DNA of 26,401 nucleotides, from positions 1-26,401 of the forward strand of contig JAZPZM010000146.1 of assembly GCA_045544735.1 (NCBI GenBank), written 5' to 3'. The DNA is from CAG-390 sp045544735. GTDB lineage: Bacteria; Bacillota; Clostridia; Oscillospirales; CAG-272. The notes under the pieces were generated by a model. It worked only from the letters and a program-made list of their open reading frames with translations, made no database searches and was not told where the DNA came from. Within the stretch, counting starts at the first letter, position 1, and each line of letters begins with the position of its first letter. Below are positions 1 to 6,647 of this stretch, piece by piece. Made by a program: the position numbers and the translations under genes.

Positions 1-57
1 CGACATGGCTACGATCCGACTTAAGGCGCGAGGAGTGCGCCGAAGGAGTGGGGGAAG

Positions 58-202
58 GCGGCAAAGATGCGGGGAGTGAGCCGAGGGGGCAGCAAAGTGC
101 GGCGAAGAGGCGAGGAAATGCGGCAAAGACGCGTGGAGTGCGGCGAAGGGACGGGTGCGTGCGGCGAAGGGGCGAGGGAGAGCGGCAAAGATGCGGGGAG
201 TG
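58..202. repeat. Degenerate 62-bp tandem repeat tract, G/A-rich
   Basis: A 21-bp word beginning GCGGCAAAGA occurs at 58-78 and, identically, at 182-202; a copy with two changes lies at 120-140. The three starts are exactly 62 bp apart, so units run 58-119, 120-181 and 182 onward. Units 1 and 2 also agree in their second half around TGCGGCGAAG. The preceding bases 25-57 look like an older, more decayed unit. Open frames through this tract are Arg/Gly/Pro-rich, share nothing with known proteins that I recognise, and are explained by the base bias. I see no gene here. Confidence 0.75.
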
Positions 203-246
203 CGTCGGGCGCGCCGGGGAGCATCTGCTTGAACAGCCAAAGTGCG
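198..246 (-). pseudogene. Fragment duplicated from the membrane-protein gene at 424-909
   Basis: Bases 198-246 match bases 625-673 at 46 of 49 positions. Read on the minus strand the fragment gives ALWLFKQMLPGAPDA, against ALWLFKRMLPDAPDA inside the membrane protein. The match stops abruptly on both sides: the upstream side lacks the transmembrane sequence that should precede ALWLFK, and the downstream side runs into the 62-bp repeat tract. It is therefore a broken piece of a second copy and not a functional gene. Confidence 0.7.
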
Positions 247-266
247 GCAAAAGGGCGGGGAGCGAC

Positions 267-310
267 AAAAATGGTGAGTAAAATGCGTTTGCATTTTACT
301 CACCATTTTT
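267..310. terminator. Perfect 20-bp hairpin with A5/T5 ends, likely bidirectional terminator
   Basis: The arm at 267-286 (AAAAATGGTGAGTAAAATGC) is exactly complementary to 291-310, with a four-base GTTT loop. The stem starts in A5 and ends in T5, so either transcript would end in a U tract. It lies about 110 bp past the last gene of the minus-strand pfl operon, where a terminator is expected. Bases 311-423 hold nothing else that I can support. Confidence 0.7.
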
Positions 311-423
311 ACTTGTATTATTTATACTATGTATGCTATGCGTTTTCGTTTGTTCGCTTGGTGGGTTGCGCTTGGTGATTGATGGGGCAGCGCTTCAAAA
401 AAGCGAAGGTCTATCCCGAAACT

Positions 424-909
424 TTATCCTCTAATCGCAGAAATGACAAACATCGCTATGAGCGCGAGCACGCCAAGTGCCTCCACGACGAAAATTACGC
501 GGCTCGCGCTGTAAAGCGCTTTTATCGCGCCTTGAGGGCGGTCGGTGGAGTCGGTGGAGTCGGGCGCGTCGGGAGCTTTGTAAGCAACATTGGCAACAGT
601 AGCGTCGGGCGCGCCGGGGGCTTTGAGTGCGTCGGGCGCATCGGGGAGCATCCGCTTGAACAGCCAAAGTGCGACGAGCGCGAGCATTGCGCCTGCCGAA
701 AGCGTGAAGGTGCATACCACCATTGTTGCCATTATAGCGATAACGAAGGCGAACCCGCCGAGAATGGCAAAACCTCCCTCCGCTTTGCCGCTATCGTAGG
801 AAGCGCTTGCAGCGGAGACGATGCCGCCGATGCTCAAGGCGGCGATAGCCACCGATGCAATAAGGCAGACCACGGCAATTATCAGCTTGATTTTCTGATT
901 TTTGTTCAT
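424..909 (-). CDS. Small hypothetical membrane protein with Ala/Pro/Asp-rich loop
   Basis: This is a 161-residue protein without a family I recognise. Hydrophobic stretches lie near residues 8-30, 45-85 (probably two segments) and 136-159, so three or four membrane spans are likely. Between the second and last spans is a cytoplasmic-size loop of about 50 residues built of APDA/APGAPDA/STDSTD repeats, whose DNA carries imperfect copies of GTCGGGCGCGYCGGGG. ATG codons at 915 and 909 are both possible; the AAGGGGG ribosome site ends directly against the first and sits six bases before the second, so 909 is preferred. It begins about 30 bp after the esterase gene on the same strand and is probably the last gene of the pfl operon. 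A fragment of it is duplicated at 198-246. Confidence 0.7.
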   Translation of the reverse strand: MNKNQKIKLIIAVVCLIASVAIAALSIGGIVSAASASYDSGKAEGGFAILGGFAFVIAIMATMVVCTFTLSAGAMLALVALWLFKRMLPDAPDALKAPGAPDATVANVAYKAPDAPDSTDSTDRPQGAIKALYSASRVIFVVEALGVLALIAMFVISAIRG

Positions 910-938
910 TTTCATCCCCCTTGCTTGTCAGGTGAGTT

Positions 939-2618
939 TTATCCTATCTGATTCTGCGTTTGGTCGTTCGCGCTTTCCTCGGTGGCGGCGGCGAGCCTTG
1001 CTCGCACGCGGCGCACGAGTCCGCTCTCGCTCTGTGCCGTTATCTCGGCGGTGTCGCCAAGCCTTGCGGCGGCGGTGAAGCGGATGTTTCCGTAAACGTC
1101 GATATTGCAGATATCCGCGCCCTCGGTGACGGTGTATTTCACCTGCGGCGCATCGTTATAAAGCGGCAGCACTATCGCGGCAATCCTATGTCCGCCGCCC
1201 TCGCAGACGGTCAGCTCGTCGCCGTCGTTGAGGCGCGTTCTGCCGTCGGAGTCGAGCAGTTCAAGCTCCGTTGGCGTGCGGTCGGACGTGGGCGAGAGCG
1301 CACCGTAAAGATTCTCGGCAAGCACGCGTCCCTGCTCGTTGTAGCCCGTTTGCGTGTAATGCAAGTTCTGCGGTCCGACAAAGCCAAAGCCGTAAGCCGT
1401 GCTGTCGTGAAAATCGGGCATTTTTGCGTAATCACCGACGCGCGACGCTATAAACAAGCTGCTGTCGGTCGTGTTATTCACCGCGTACTGTGCCGCGCGA
1501 ATAGGCAAAAGGTCGGTGAGCATTCCAAGCTCGATGCTCTCCTTGCGCGCTCTGTTGCGGTTGGCGCGCACAAGCACTATCGCGCCGAAATCGACCTTCA
1601 GGTCGTTTATCATATTATTGCGTATCGCAATAAATCTGTCGTAGTATTCGTTATCCCAAAGCAGACGCTTGCTGTCCTGAACGTAGCCCTTGCCGCGCTC
1701 GTACCAGCGCACCATCTGCGTTTCGCCGTGCGTCCAGAAAAAGCCGCGGCGGTTTATCTCAAACGGCGAGTCGGGGGCGGAGTAGAGGGCTTCAACGGCG
1801 GCGGAAACGGTCTTTGCGAAGCCGTACATTCTGCCGTCCTCTGCCCACGAATGAATTGCAACGCCGTCGCAGGCGCATATTACCATCAGCGTTTTTTCGC
1901 CCGTCAGCTCGTGCCAGCGCTTCGTAAGCGCACCGTGGAAGCCGCTTCTTATCTTCTCGCCGAAATCGTATATCTCGTCGGTCGAAAACGCGCCCGTGTT
2001 CGGATCAACGTACAGAAAATACGTGTTTCCGAGGGGTGCGTGCGCCATTTTAAGCTGTTCGGTGGGGCGGTCTATGCCCTGATCGTACGAGCCGCGCGAA
2101 TTGCTCTGTCCCGTTGCGTAGAAAATATTCAGCGGGGCGCGCTCGACTCTGTCTACGGTCAGCGTGGCAACGGTGGTGCGGCAGACCTTTGCCGTTACGG
2201 TCACGGGCGTGCTTGAGAGAGCAACGGCGTGAATAACGCCGTCCTCGGAGACCGTAAGAACGCTCTCATCGGAGCTTGAAAATTTCAGCTTGCCCTTGCC
2301 CGAATATTCGGGTGCGAAGGCGTAGCGGTCGTCGTACTGCATCACGAAGCCGAGGGATGCGTCCTGAACGAAATTCAAGACGTACTCGGTCTTATCCTCG
2401 CCCGACGTAAGGACAACCTTCGCCGTCGCCGTGCGCGAATGGGGCGCACGAATGGGGCGGAGCACCTTTACGTCCACGCCGTCCTCGGCGGTGGCGTATA
2501 TCTTGGGCAGACGGGGATTTCCGTCGGGGATCGCTACGGTATATTCGAAGGTGTTTGCGTCGAACTCAAAGTCCTGACGGTTATCCAAAGTAATGGTCTT
2601 TAGGAGTAGTTTTTTCAT
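939..2618 (-). CDS. SASA-type (sialate O-acetylesterase-like) carbohydrate esterase with Ig-like domains
   Basis: The 559-residue product has, in order, a cadherin-like beta-sandwich of about 85 residues, a bacterial Ig-like (Big_2) domain near 100-155 (SSSDESVLTVSEDGVI), an SGNH/SASA esterase domain near 160-440, and a second Big-like region at the C-terminus. Esterase landmarks are ATGQSN with the nucleophile at Ser172, WTHGET at 295-300 matching the family's QGE-type block, and LHYTQTGYNEQG with the expected catalytic His420. Known members remove acetyl groups from sugars. The ATG at 2618 lies one base after the pflA stop and has AAGGTG upstream; a longer in-frame extension inside pflA is rejected. 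Despite its surface-type domains, no signal peptide or lipobox is visible, so its location is uncertain. Substrate is unknown. Confidence 0.8.
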   Translation of the reverse strand: MKKLLLKTITLDNRQDFEFDANTFEYTVAIPDGNPRLPKIYATAEDGVDVKVLRPIRAPHSRTATAKVVLTSGEDKTEYVLNFVQDASLGFVMQYDDRYAFAPEYSGKGKLKFSSSDESVLTVSEDGVIHAVALSSTPVTVTAKVCRTTVATLTVDRVERAPLNIFYATGQSNSRGSYDQGIDRPTEQLKMAHAPLGNTYFLYVDPNTGAFSTDEIYDFGEKIRSGFHGALTKRWHELTGEKTLMVICACDGVAIHSWAEDGRMYGFAKTVSAAVEALYSAPDSPFEINRRGFFWTHGETQMVRWYERGKGYVQDSKRLLWDNEYYDRFIAIRNNMINDLKVDFGAIVLVRANRNRARKESIELGMLTDLLPIRAAQYAVNNTTDSSLFIASRVGDYAKMPDFHDSTAYGFGFVGPQNLHYTQTGYNEQGRVLAENLYGALSPTSDRTPTELELLDSDGRTRLNDGDELTVCEGGGHRIAAIVLPLYNDAPQVKYTVTEGADICNIDVYGNIRFTAAARLGDTAEITAQSESGLVRRVRARLAAATEESANDQTQNQIG

Positions 2619-2619
2619 T

Positions 2620-3366
2620 TTATTCACCTTGGGTGTTTTTTCTTTTTGCGAGCCGATAGCCGCGAAGGATGGTCTCCTTCGCCTTTTCGGCGGCATCCTT
2701 TGAAAGAGCGGGGATGCCCTCAAGCGGATATCCCATACCAAGCGCGCGGTATTTCTCCTTGCCCATCGTGTGATAGGGCAGAACGTCAAGGGCGCGCGCG
2801 GTCTTTATCCCCGCGATCAGCTCGCCGAGGCGCAAAAGATGCTCCTCGCCGTCGGTAATGGTTGGCACTACCACGTGGCGTATCCATATCGGAACGTTCT
2901 TTTTTGCAAGATAGTCGGCAAAAGCGAGAATGCTTGCGTTATCCGCGCCCGTCAGCTCCTTGTGTGCGGCGCTGTCCGAGTGCTTAAGGTCAAGCATAAC
3001 GAGGTCGGTAAGCTCAACGAGGCGGTCAAGTCGCTCGCTTTCGTGAAACGTCGCGCCCGACGTGTCAATGCAGGTGTGTACGCCCTCGCGCTTGGCAAGG
3101 GTGAACAGCTCGATAAGAAAATCCACCTGCAAAAGCGGCTCGCCGCCGCTGACGGTTATTCCGCCGTTGGTATAAAAGGGGCGATTTTTCAAAAAGTGAG
3201 CCATTATCTCCTCGGCTGACGTTTCCTCGCCGCCGTGGACTTGCCACGTGTCGGGGTTGTGGCAGTATTTGCACCGCAGGGGACAGCCCTGCATAAATAC
3301 CACCATACGCACCCCAGGTCCGTCAAGCGTGCCAAAGCTCTCTATGGAGTGTATTCGCCCTTTCAT
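2620..3366 (-). CDS. pflA: Pyruvate formate-lyase activating enzyme (radical SAM)
   Basis: This is a 248-residue radical SAM activase. It carries GCPLRCKYCHNPDTW with the CX3CX2C iron-sulfur ligands Cys28, Cys32 and Cys35, the N-terminal signature IESFGTLDGPGVR, and GGITVSGGEPLLQ, the SAM-binding GGE motif. The length equals that of typical PflA. It uses S-adenosylmethionine to abstract a hydrogen from the glycyl-radical glycine of PFL. It starts three bases after the stop of the separate glycyl-radical-domain gene and has no clear ribosome site of its own, which suggests translational coupling to its substrate subunit. The next gene starts one base after its stop. Confidence 0.96.
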   Translation of the reverse strand: MKGRIHSIESFGTLDGPGVRMVVFMQGCPLRCKYCHNPDTWQVHGGEETSAEEIMAHFLKNRPFYTNGGITVSGGEPLLQVDFLIELFTLAKREGVHTCIDTSGATFHESERLDRLVELTDLVMLDLKHSDSAAHKELTGADNASILAFADYLAKKNVPIWIRHVVVPTITDGEEHLLRLGELIAGIKTARALDVLPYHTMGKEKYRALGMGYPLEGIPALSKDAAEKAKETILRGYRLAKRKNTQGE

Positions 3367-3369
3367 TTT

Positions 3370-3612
3370 TTAGATATGGTCGTGGAACGTGCGGGAGATG
3401 ACCTCGTCCTGCTGTTCCTTCGTAAGCTTTACGAAATTGACCGCGTATCCGCTTACGCGCACGGTAAGCTGGGGATATCTTTCGGGGTGAGCCTGCGCGT
3501 CAAGCAGAGTTTCCCTTGTAAAAACGTTAACGTTTAAGTGATGTCCGCTTTTTTGAACGTAGCCGTCAAGAAGCGCGACGAGATTATCTATCTGTGCATT
3601 AGTTGCTGACAT
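3370..3612 (-). CDS. Stand-alone glycyl-radical domain of pyruvate formate-lyase (GrcA/YfiD-like)
   Basis: The 80 residues correspond to the C-terminal domain of normal PFL: NLVALLDGY, then HHLNVNVFTRETLLDA, HPERYPQLTVRVSGYAVNF and the terminal LTKEQQDEVISRTF. The radical glycine is Gly55 in RVSGYAVNF. In Escherichia coli the same segment is the last part of PflB, and the free paralogue GrcA/YfiD can replace a damaged one. Here the main PFL gene lacks this segment, so this protein is probably an obligatory second subunit and not a spare part. It has its own ATG and AAGGAG seven bases upstream, so it is independently translated. It begins 35 bp after the lipoprotein gene and ends 3 bp before pflA. 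Confidence 0.93.
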   Translation of the reverse strand: MSATNAQIDNLVALLDGYVQKSGHHLNVNVFTRETLLDAQAHPERYPQLTVRVSGYAVNFVKLTKEQQDEVISRTFHDHI

Positions 3613-3647
3613 TGTTTTTCTCCTTATTCAAATTGTTGGTTTAAGTC

Positions 3648-4334
3648 TTAACCTTCCTCTTTAAGGGTGAACGCCATCTTATACGCCTGCTCCGCCATAA
3701 GCTCTCCGCAGCTTTTATCATCGGAATTGTCATATACCAACCAATAAACGTACGAACCGCTGGATTTCAGCGTGGTCGCATAAGCTACGAACGGAAACGT
3801 TTCTGTTTCCCCCCATTCGTCATAGGAAATATTTCCGACGAAACGGTGCATCTGATAATCGCCTATCACCTCGGCGGAATCGCTTGTAACTTCTACCTTA
3901 TAGTTTTTGATCATTTGACTATATAAGTTCTTGAACGTCAGCTCGAGAGAGCCTGCGCACGCAGGGAACACTTCGGACAAAGAATTCACCTCTGCCCACC
4001 TCTTGTTCTGTCCGCCTGCCATAACTATCGTAGAGTCAAGCCCCTGCTCCGCAACGGTATCATAGGCAACCATTCCGCCTTCACGAATCGGGAAATTTAT
4101 GTAAAAGTATTCAGTTTTTCCGTCGTTATCGATTATACACTCGCTCTGTTTTCCCCAATTTTTGAGATCCTCCTGCTTGGTCGTCTCATCACCCGAGGAG
4201 ACGGGAGCAGTCGTTCCGACCGTATCGTTACCCGCATCTGCGGTAGTCTCGGCCCCTCCTTCGCCGCTTGAACAAGCGCAAAGACCAAAAATCATTGTAA
4301 GAGATAATATTAACGCCAATATCGTTTTTTTCAT
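3648..4334 (-). CDS. Hypothetical lipoprotein inserted between the two PFL halves
   Basis: The 228-residue product begins MKKTILALILSLTMIFGLCAC, a lipoprotein signal with lipobox LCAC and Cys21 as the predicted lipid-carrying residue. A short linker rich in Thr, Ser, Gly and Asp follows to about residue 55, then a soluble domain of about 170 residues (with GKTEYFYINFPI and WGETETFPFVAYATTL) that I do not recognise. AAGGAG lies upstream of the ATG. It sits 12 bp after the pflB stop and 35 bp before the glycyl-radical gene, so it interrupts what is one gene elsewhere. Three sampled lines average about 47% GC, against 60% in one sampled line of pflB, which suggests a separate origin. A role in PFL function is not shown. 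Confidence 0.85.
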   Translation of the reverse strand: MKKTILALILSLTMIFGLCACSSGEGGAETTADAGNDTVGTTAPVSSGDETTKQEDLKNWGKQSECIIDNDGKTEYFYINFPIREGGMVAYDTVAEQGLDSTIVMAGGQNKRWAEVNSLSEVFPACAGSLELTFKNLYSQMIKNYKVEVTSDSAEVIGDYQMHRFVGNISYDEWGETETFPFVAYATTLKSSGSYVYWLVYDNSDDKSCGELMAEQAYKMAFTLKEEG

Positions 4335-4346
4335 AAAAATTCTCCT

Positions 4347-6458
4347 TTAGTTTTCGTCTTTGTTTGCGCCTTCGTCAAGTCCCGCAAAAAGCGTGGGAGT
4401 GGAGCAAGCTCCGCCGCAAGCGTCCACGTCAAGCTCGCCCGTGAAGATGCGGTCCTCCTTGCCGAGTGCGCCTGGGATTATCGAGAAGGTGTTGGAAATA
4501 CCGTCCTGCGCGTCGATAAAGGGGAGCTTTGAAACGGATGAGAGCGATGCTACAGCTCCGTGAGTGTCGCGGCGGTGCATGGGGTTAGCACCGGGGGCGA
4601 ACGCCTCGCCGCCCTTACGTCCGTCGGGAGTAGAGCCCGTTGCCTTGCCGTAAACGACGTTGGACGTTATCGTAAGGATTGAGGTGGTGGGGATGCTTCC
4701 GCGGTAGGTGTGATTGCGTCTTACCGCTTCCATAAATTCGTGTACTATATCGCGTGCGATGCTGTCAACTCTGTCGTCGTCGTTGCCGAACTTGGGGAAA
4801 TCGCCCTCGACCTCGTAGTCAACGGCAAGTCCCGTTTCGTCGCGGATAACGCGGACCTTAGCGTACTTTATCGCGGAGAGCGAGTCCGCTACTACGGAAA
4901 GACCTGCGATTCCCGTTGCAAACCAACGGGTGACCTCCTTATCGTGGAGAGCCATCTGCAGCTTTTCGTAGCAATATTTATCGTGCATATAGTGAATGAC
5001 GTTAAGGGTGTTGACGTAAACGCCCGCAAGCCACGTCATCATATCTCTGTACTTTTTCATTACCTCGTCGTAATCGAGATATTCCGAGGTGATGGGGCGG
5101 TATTCGGGGCCGACCTGCTTGTGCGATATCTCGTCAACGCCGCCGTTGATGGCGTAGAGCAAGCATTTTGCAAGGTTTGCGCGTGCGCCGAAGAACTGCA
5201 TCTCCTTGCCGATGCGCATCGAGGAAACGCAGCAGGCAATGGCGTAATCGTCGCCGTGCGTAAAGCGCATAAGGTCGTCGTTCTCGTATTGGAGCGAGGA
5301 CGTTTCAATGGAGAGGCGCGCGCAGTAGCGCTTGAAGTTCGTCGGGAGATTTACCGACCAAAGCACCGTAAGGTTCGGTTCGGGGGACGGGCCGAGGTTA
5401 ACGAGCGTATGCAGATATCTGTACGACATCTTCGTGACCATGTGGCGACCGTCGATGCCAAAGCTGCCGATGGACTCGGTAACCCACTGCGGGTCGCCCG
5501 AGAAGAGCGCGTTGTATTCGGGCGTGCGTGCGAATTTAACAAGGCGCAGCTTCATGATGAAATGGTCTACCATTTCCTGAATTTCAGCCTCGGTATATTT
5601 GCCGTTTTTAAGGTCGCGCTGTGCGTAAACGTCAAGGAAGGTGGCGGTGCGTCCGAGGGACATTGCCGCGCCGTTTTGCTCCTTTATTGCGGCAAGGTAG
5701 CCGAAATAGAGCCACTGTATAGCCTCCTTGGTGTCGCGTGCGGGCTCGGAGATATCGAAGCCGTAGGACAGCGCCATTTTCTTAAGGTCCTCAAGGGCGC
5801 GTATCTGCTCGGCAAGCTCCTCGCGCTGTTGGATTATATCTGCGTACATTGCGGAGCGAGTGGTCTTTTTCTCCTCCTGCTTGTCGCGGATAAGGAAATC
5901 CACGCCGTAAAGCGCCACGCGGCGATAGTCGCCGATAATGCGTCCTCTGCCGTATGCGTCGGGAAGTCCCGTTATGATGTGGCTCGAACGGCAGGCGCGC
6001 ATTTCGGGGGTGTAAACGTCAAAAACGCCCGCGTTGTGAGTTTTTCTGTGAACGGTGAAAAACTCCTTGAGCTTCGGGTCTATCTCGTAGCCGTGGTCGG
6101 TACAAGCGCGCTCCGCGGTGCGAATGCCGCCGTAGGGCATAAATGCACGCTTTAAGGGCTTGTCGGTCTGAAGTCCGACTATCTTTTCTCTGTCCTTATC
6201 GATGTAGCCGGGCGCGTGCGAGGTAATGGTGGAAATAATATCGGTGTCCATATCGAGAACGCCGCCCGCCTCGCGCTCCTTGCGAAACAGCTCGCATACC
6301 TGCTCCCAGAGCTTTTGTGTGTTTTCTGTGGGACCTTCAAGGAAGTCCTCGTTGCCGTCGTACGGCTCGTAATTGTGTCTGATAAAGCTGCGGATGTGTA
6401 TTTCCTTCGTCCACGTTCCGCCCTCAAAGCCTTCCCATCCGGGATAATTGTAAGTCAT
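4347..6458 (-). CDS. pflB: Pyruvate formate-lyase catalytic subunit lacking the glycyl-radical domain
   Basis: The 703 residues align by eye with PFL along nearly its whole length: FIRHNYEPY, TGLPDAYGRGRIIGDYRRVALYG, GPSPEPNLTVLWS, and the catalytic cysteine pair Cys409-Cys410 in DYAIACCVSS. It converts pyruvate and CoA to formate and acetyl-CoA in fermentation. Ordinary PFL is about 760 residues and ends with the RVSGYAV radical loop. This protein follows PFL as far as GISNTFSIIPGALGKED, then has an unusual tail of about 33 residues containing CGGAC and GLDEGANKDEN, and stops. The missing domain is the separate gene at 3370-3612. AAGGAG precedes the start, and a near-consensus promoter lies just upstream. 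It is the first gene of the operon. Confidence 0.97.
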   Translation of the reverse strand: MTYNYPGWEGFEGGTWTKEIHIRSFIRHNYEPYDGNEDFLEGPTENTQKLWEQVCELFRKEREAGGVLDMDTDIISTITSHAPGYIDKDREKIVGLQTDKPLKRAFMPYGGIRTAERACTDHGYEIDPKLKEFFTVHRKTHNAGVFDVYTPEMRACRSSHIITGLPDAYGRGRIIGDYRRVALYGVDFLIRDKQEEKKTTRSAMYADIIQQREELAEQIRALEDLKKMALSYGFDISEPARDTKEAIQWLYFGYLAAIKEQNGAAMSLGRTATFLDVYAQRDLKNGKYTEAEIQEMVDHFIMKLRLVKFARTPEYNALFSGDPQWVTESIGSFGIDGRHMVTKMSYRYLHTLVNLGPSPEPNLTVLWSVNLPTNFKRYCARLSIETSSLQYENDDLMRFTHGDDYAIACCVSSMRIGKEMQFFGARANLAKCLLYAINGGVDEISHKQVGPEYRPITSEYLDYDEVMKKYRDMMTWLAGVYVNTLNVIHYMHDKYCYEKLQMALHDKEVTRWFATGIAGLSVVADSLSAIKYAKVRVIRDETGLAVDYEVEGDFPKFGNDDDRVDSIARDIVHEFMEAVRRNHTYRGSIPTTSILTITSNVVYGKATGSTPDGRKGGEAFAPGANPMHRRDTHGAVASLSSVSKLPFIDAQDGISNTFSIIPGALGKEDRIFTGELDVDACGGACSTPTLFAGLDEGANKDEN

Positions 6459-6498
6459 TTATTTGTTCTCCTTGTGAGGTAATTACTTATTCTTATAT

Positions 6499-6527
6499 AT
6501 TTTAGCATAAATGTAAAGCAAAGTCAA
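6499..6527 (-). promoter_or_regulatory. Sigma-A promoter of the pfl operon
   Basis: On the minus strand, TTGACT (6527-6522) and TAAAAT (6504-6499) are separated by 17 bases. Transcription would start near 6492, giving a leader of about 35 nt with the AAGGAG site of pflB. Each hexamer matches consensus at five of six positions. Confidence 0.7.
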
Positions 6528-6547
6528 TATAACGCTATCGACAAAGA

Positions 6548-6572
6548 AATGAAAATGATGAGTATTTTCATT
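6548..6572. promoter_or_regulatory. Inverted repeat between divergent promoters, possible operator
   Basis: AATGAAAAT (6548-6556) and ATTTTCATT (6564-6572) are perfect inverted repeats separated by 7 bases. The dyad lies upstream of the pfl -35 box and just before the -35 box of the rightward operon, a position where one regulator could touch both promoters. AT-rich dyads occur by chance, so the function is an inference. Confidence 0.35.
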
Positions 6573-6580
6573 GTTGGAGG

Positions 6581-6609
6581 TTGACAATTATACGTAACTG
6601 TGGTACAAT
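6581..6609 (+). promoter_or_regulatory. Sigma-A promoter of the GH43-glycosyltransferase operon
   Basis: TTGACA (6581-6586), a 17-base spacer and TACAAT (6604-6609), with an extended -10 TGG directly before the -10 box. The start would be near 6616, about 32 nt before the first ATG, whose AAGGAG is at 6634-6639. Confidence 0.8.
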
Positions 6610-6647
6610 TTAAAAAGAAAAATATGCTTTTTTAAGGAGATTAAAAA

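Noticed and set aside
1..202. CRISPR or coding repeats in the left tract
   Set aside because: The repeat is degenerate along its whole 62-bp length with no unique spacers, and reading frames give only biased Arg/Gly/Pro sequence.
379..951. Open frame of 190 codons over the small membrane protein
   Set aside because: The opposite strand has clear membrane spans, a ribosome site and operon context; this frame has none.
960..2216. Open frame of 418 codons on the plus strand opposite the esterase
   Set aside because: Shadow of the esterase coding frame, without motifs or a ribosome site.
2619..2789. Longer esterase start at 2789 inside pflA
   Set aside because: The extension is Arg-rich, overlaps a conserved gene and lacks a ribosome site; ATG 2618 has AAGGTG and abuts the pflA stop.
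3370..4347. Simple frameshift or sequencing error splitting pflB
   Set aside because: The parts are about 730 bp apart, separated by a complete gene, and the second part has its own ATG and AAGGAG; a frameshift cannot explain that.
4710..6155. Long open frame on the plus strand opposite pflB
   Set aside because: It is antisense to a certain gene, has no ribosome site and no recognisable motifs; GC-rich third codon positions commonly keep such frames open.
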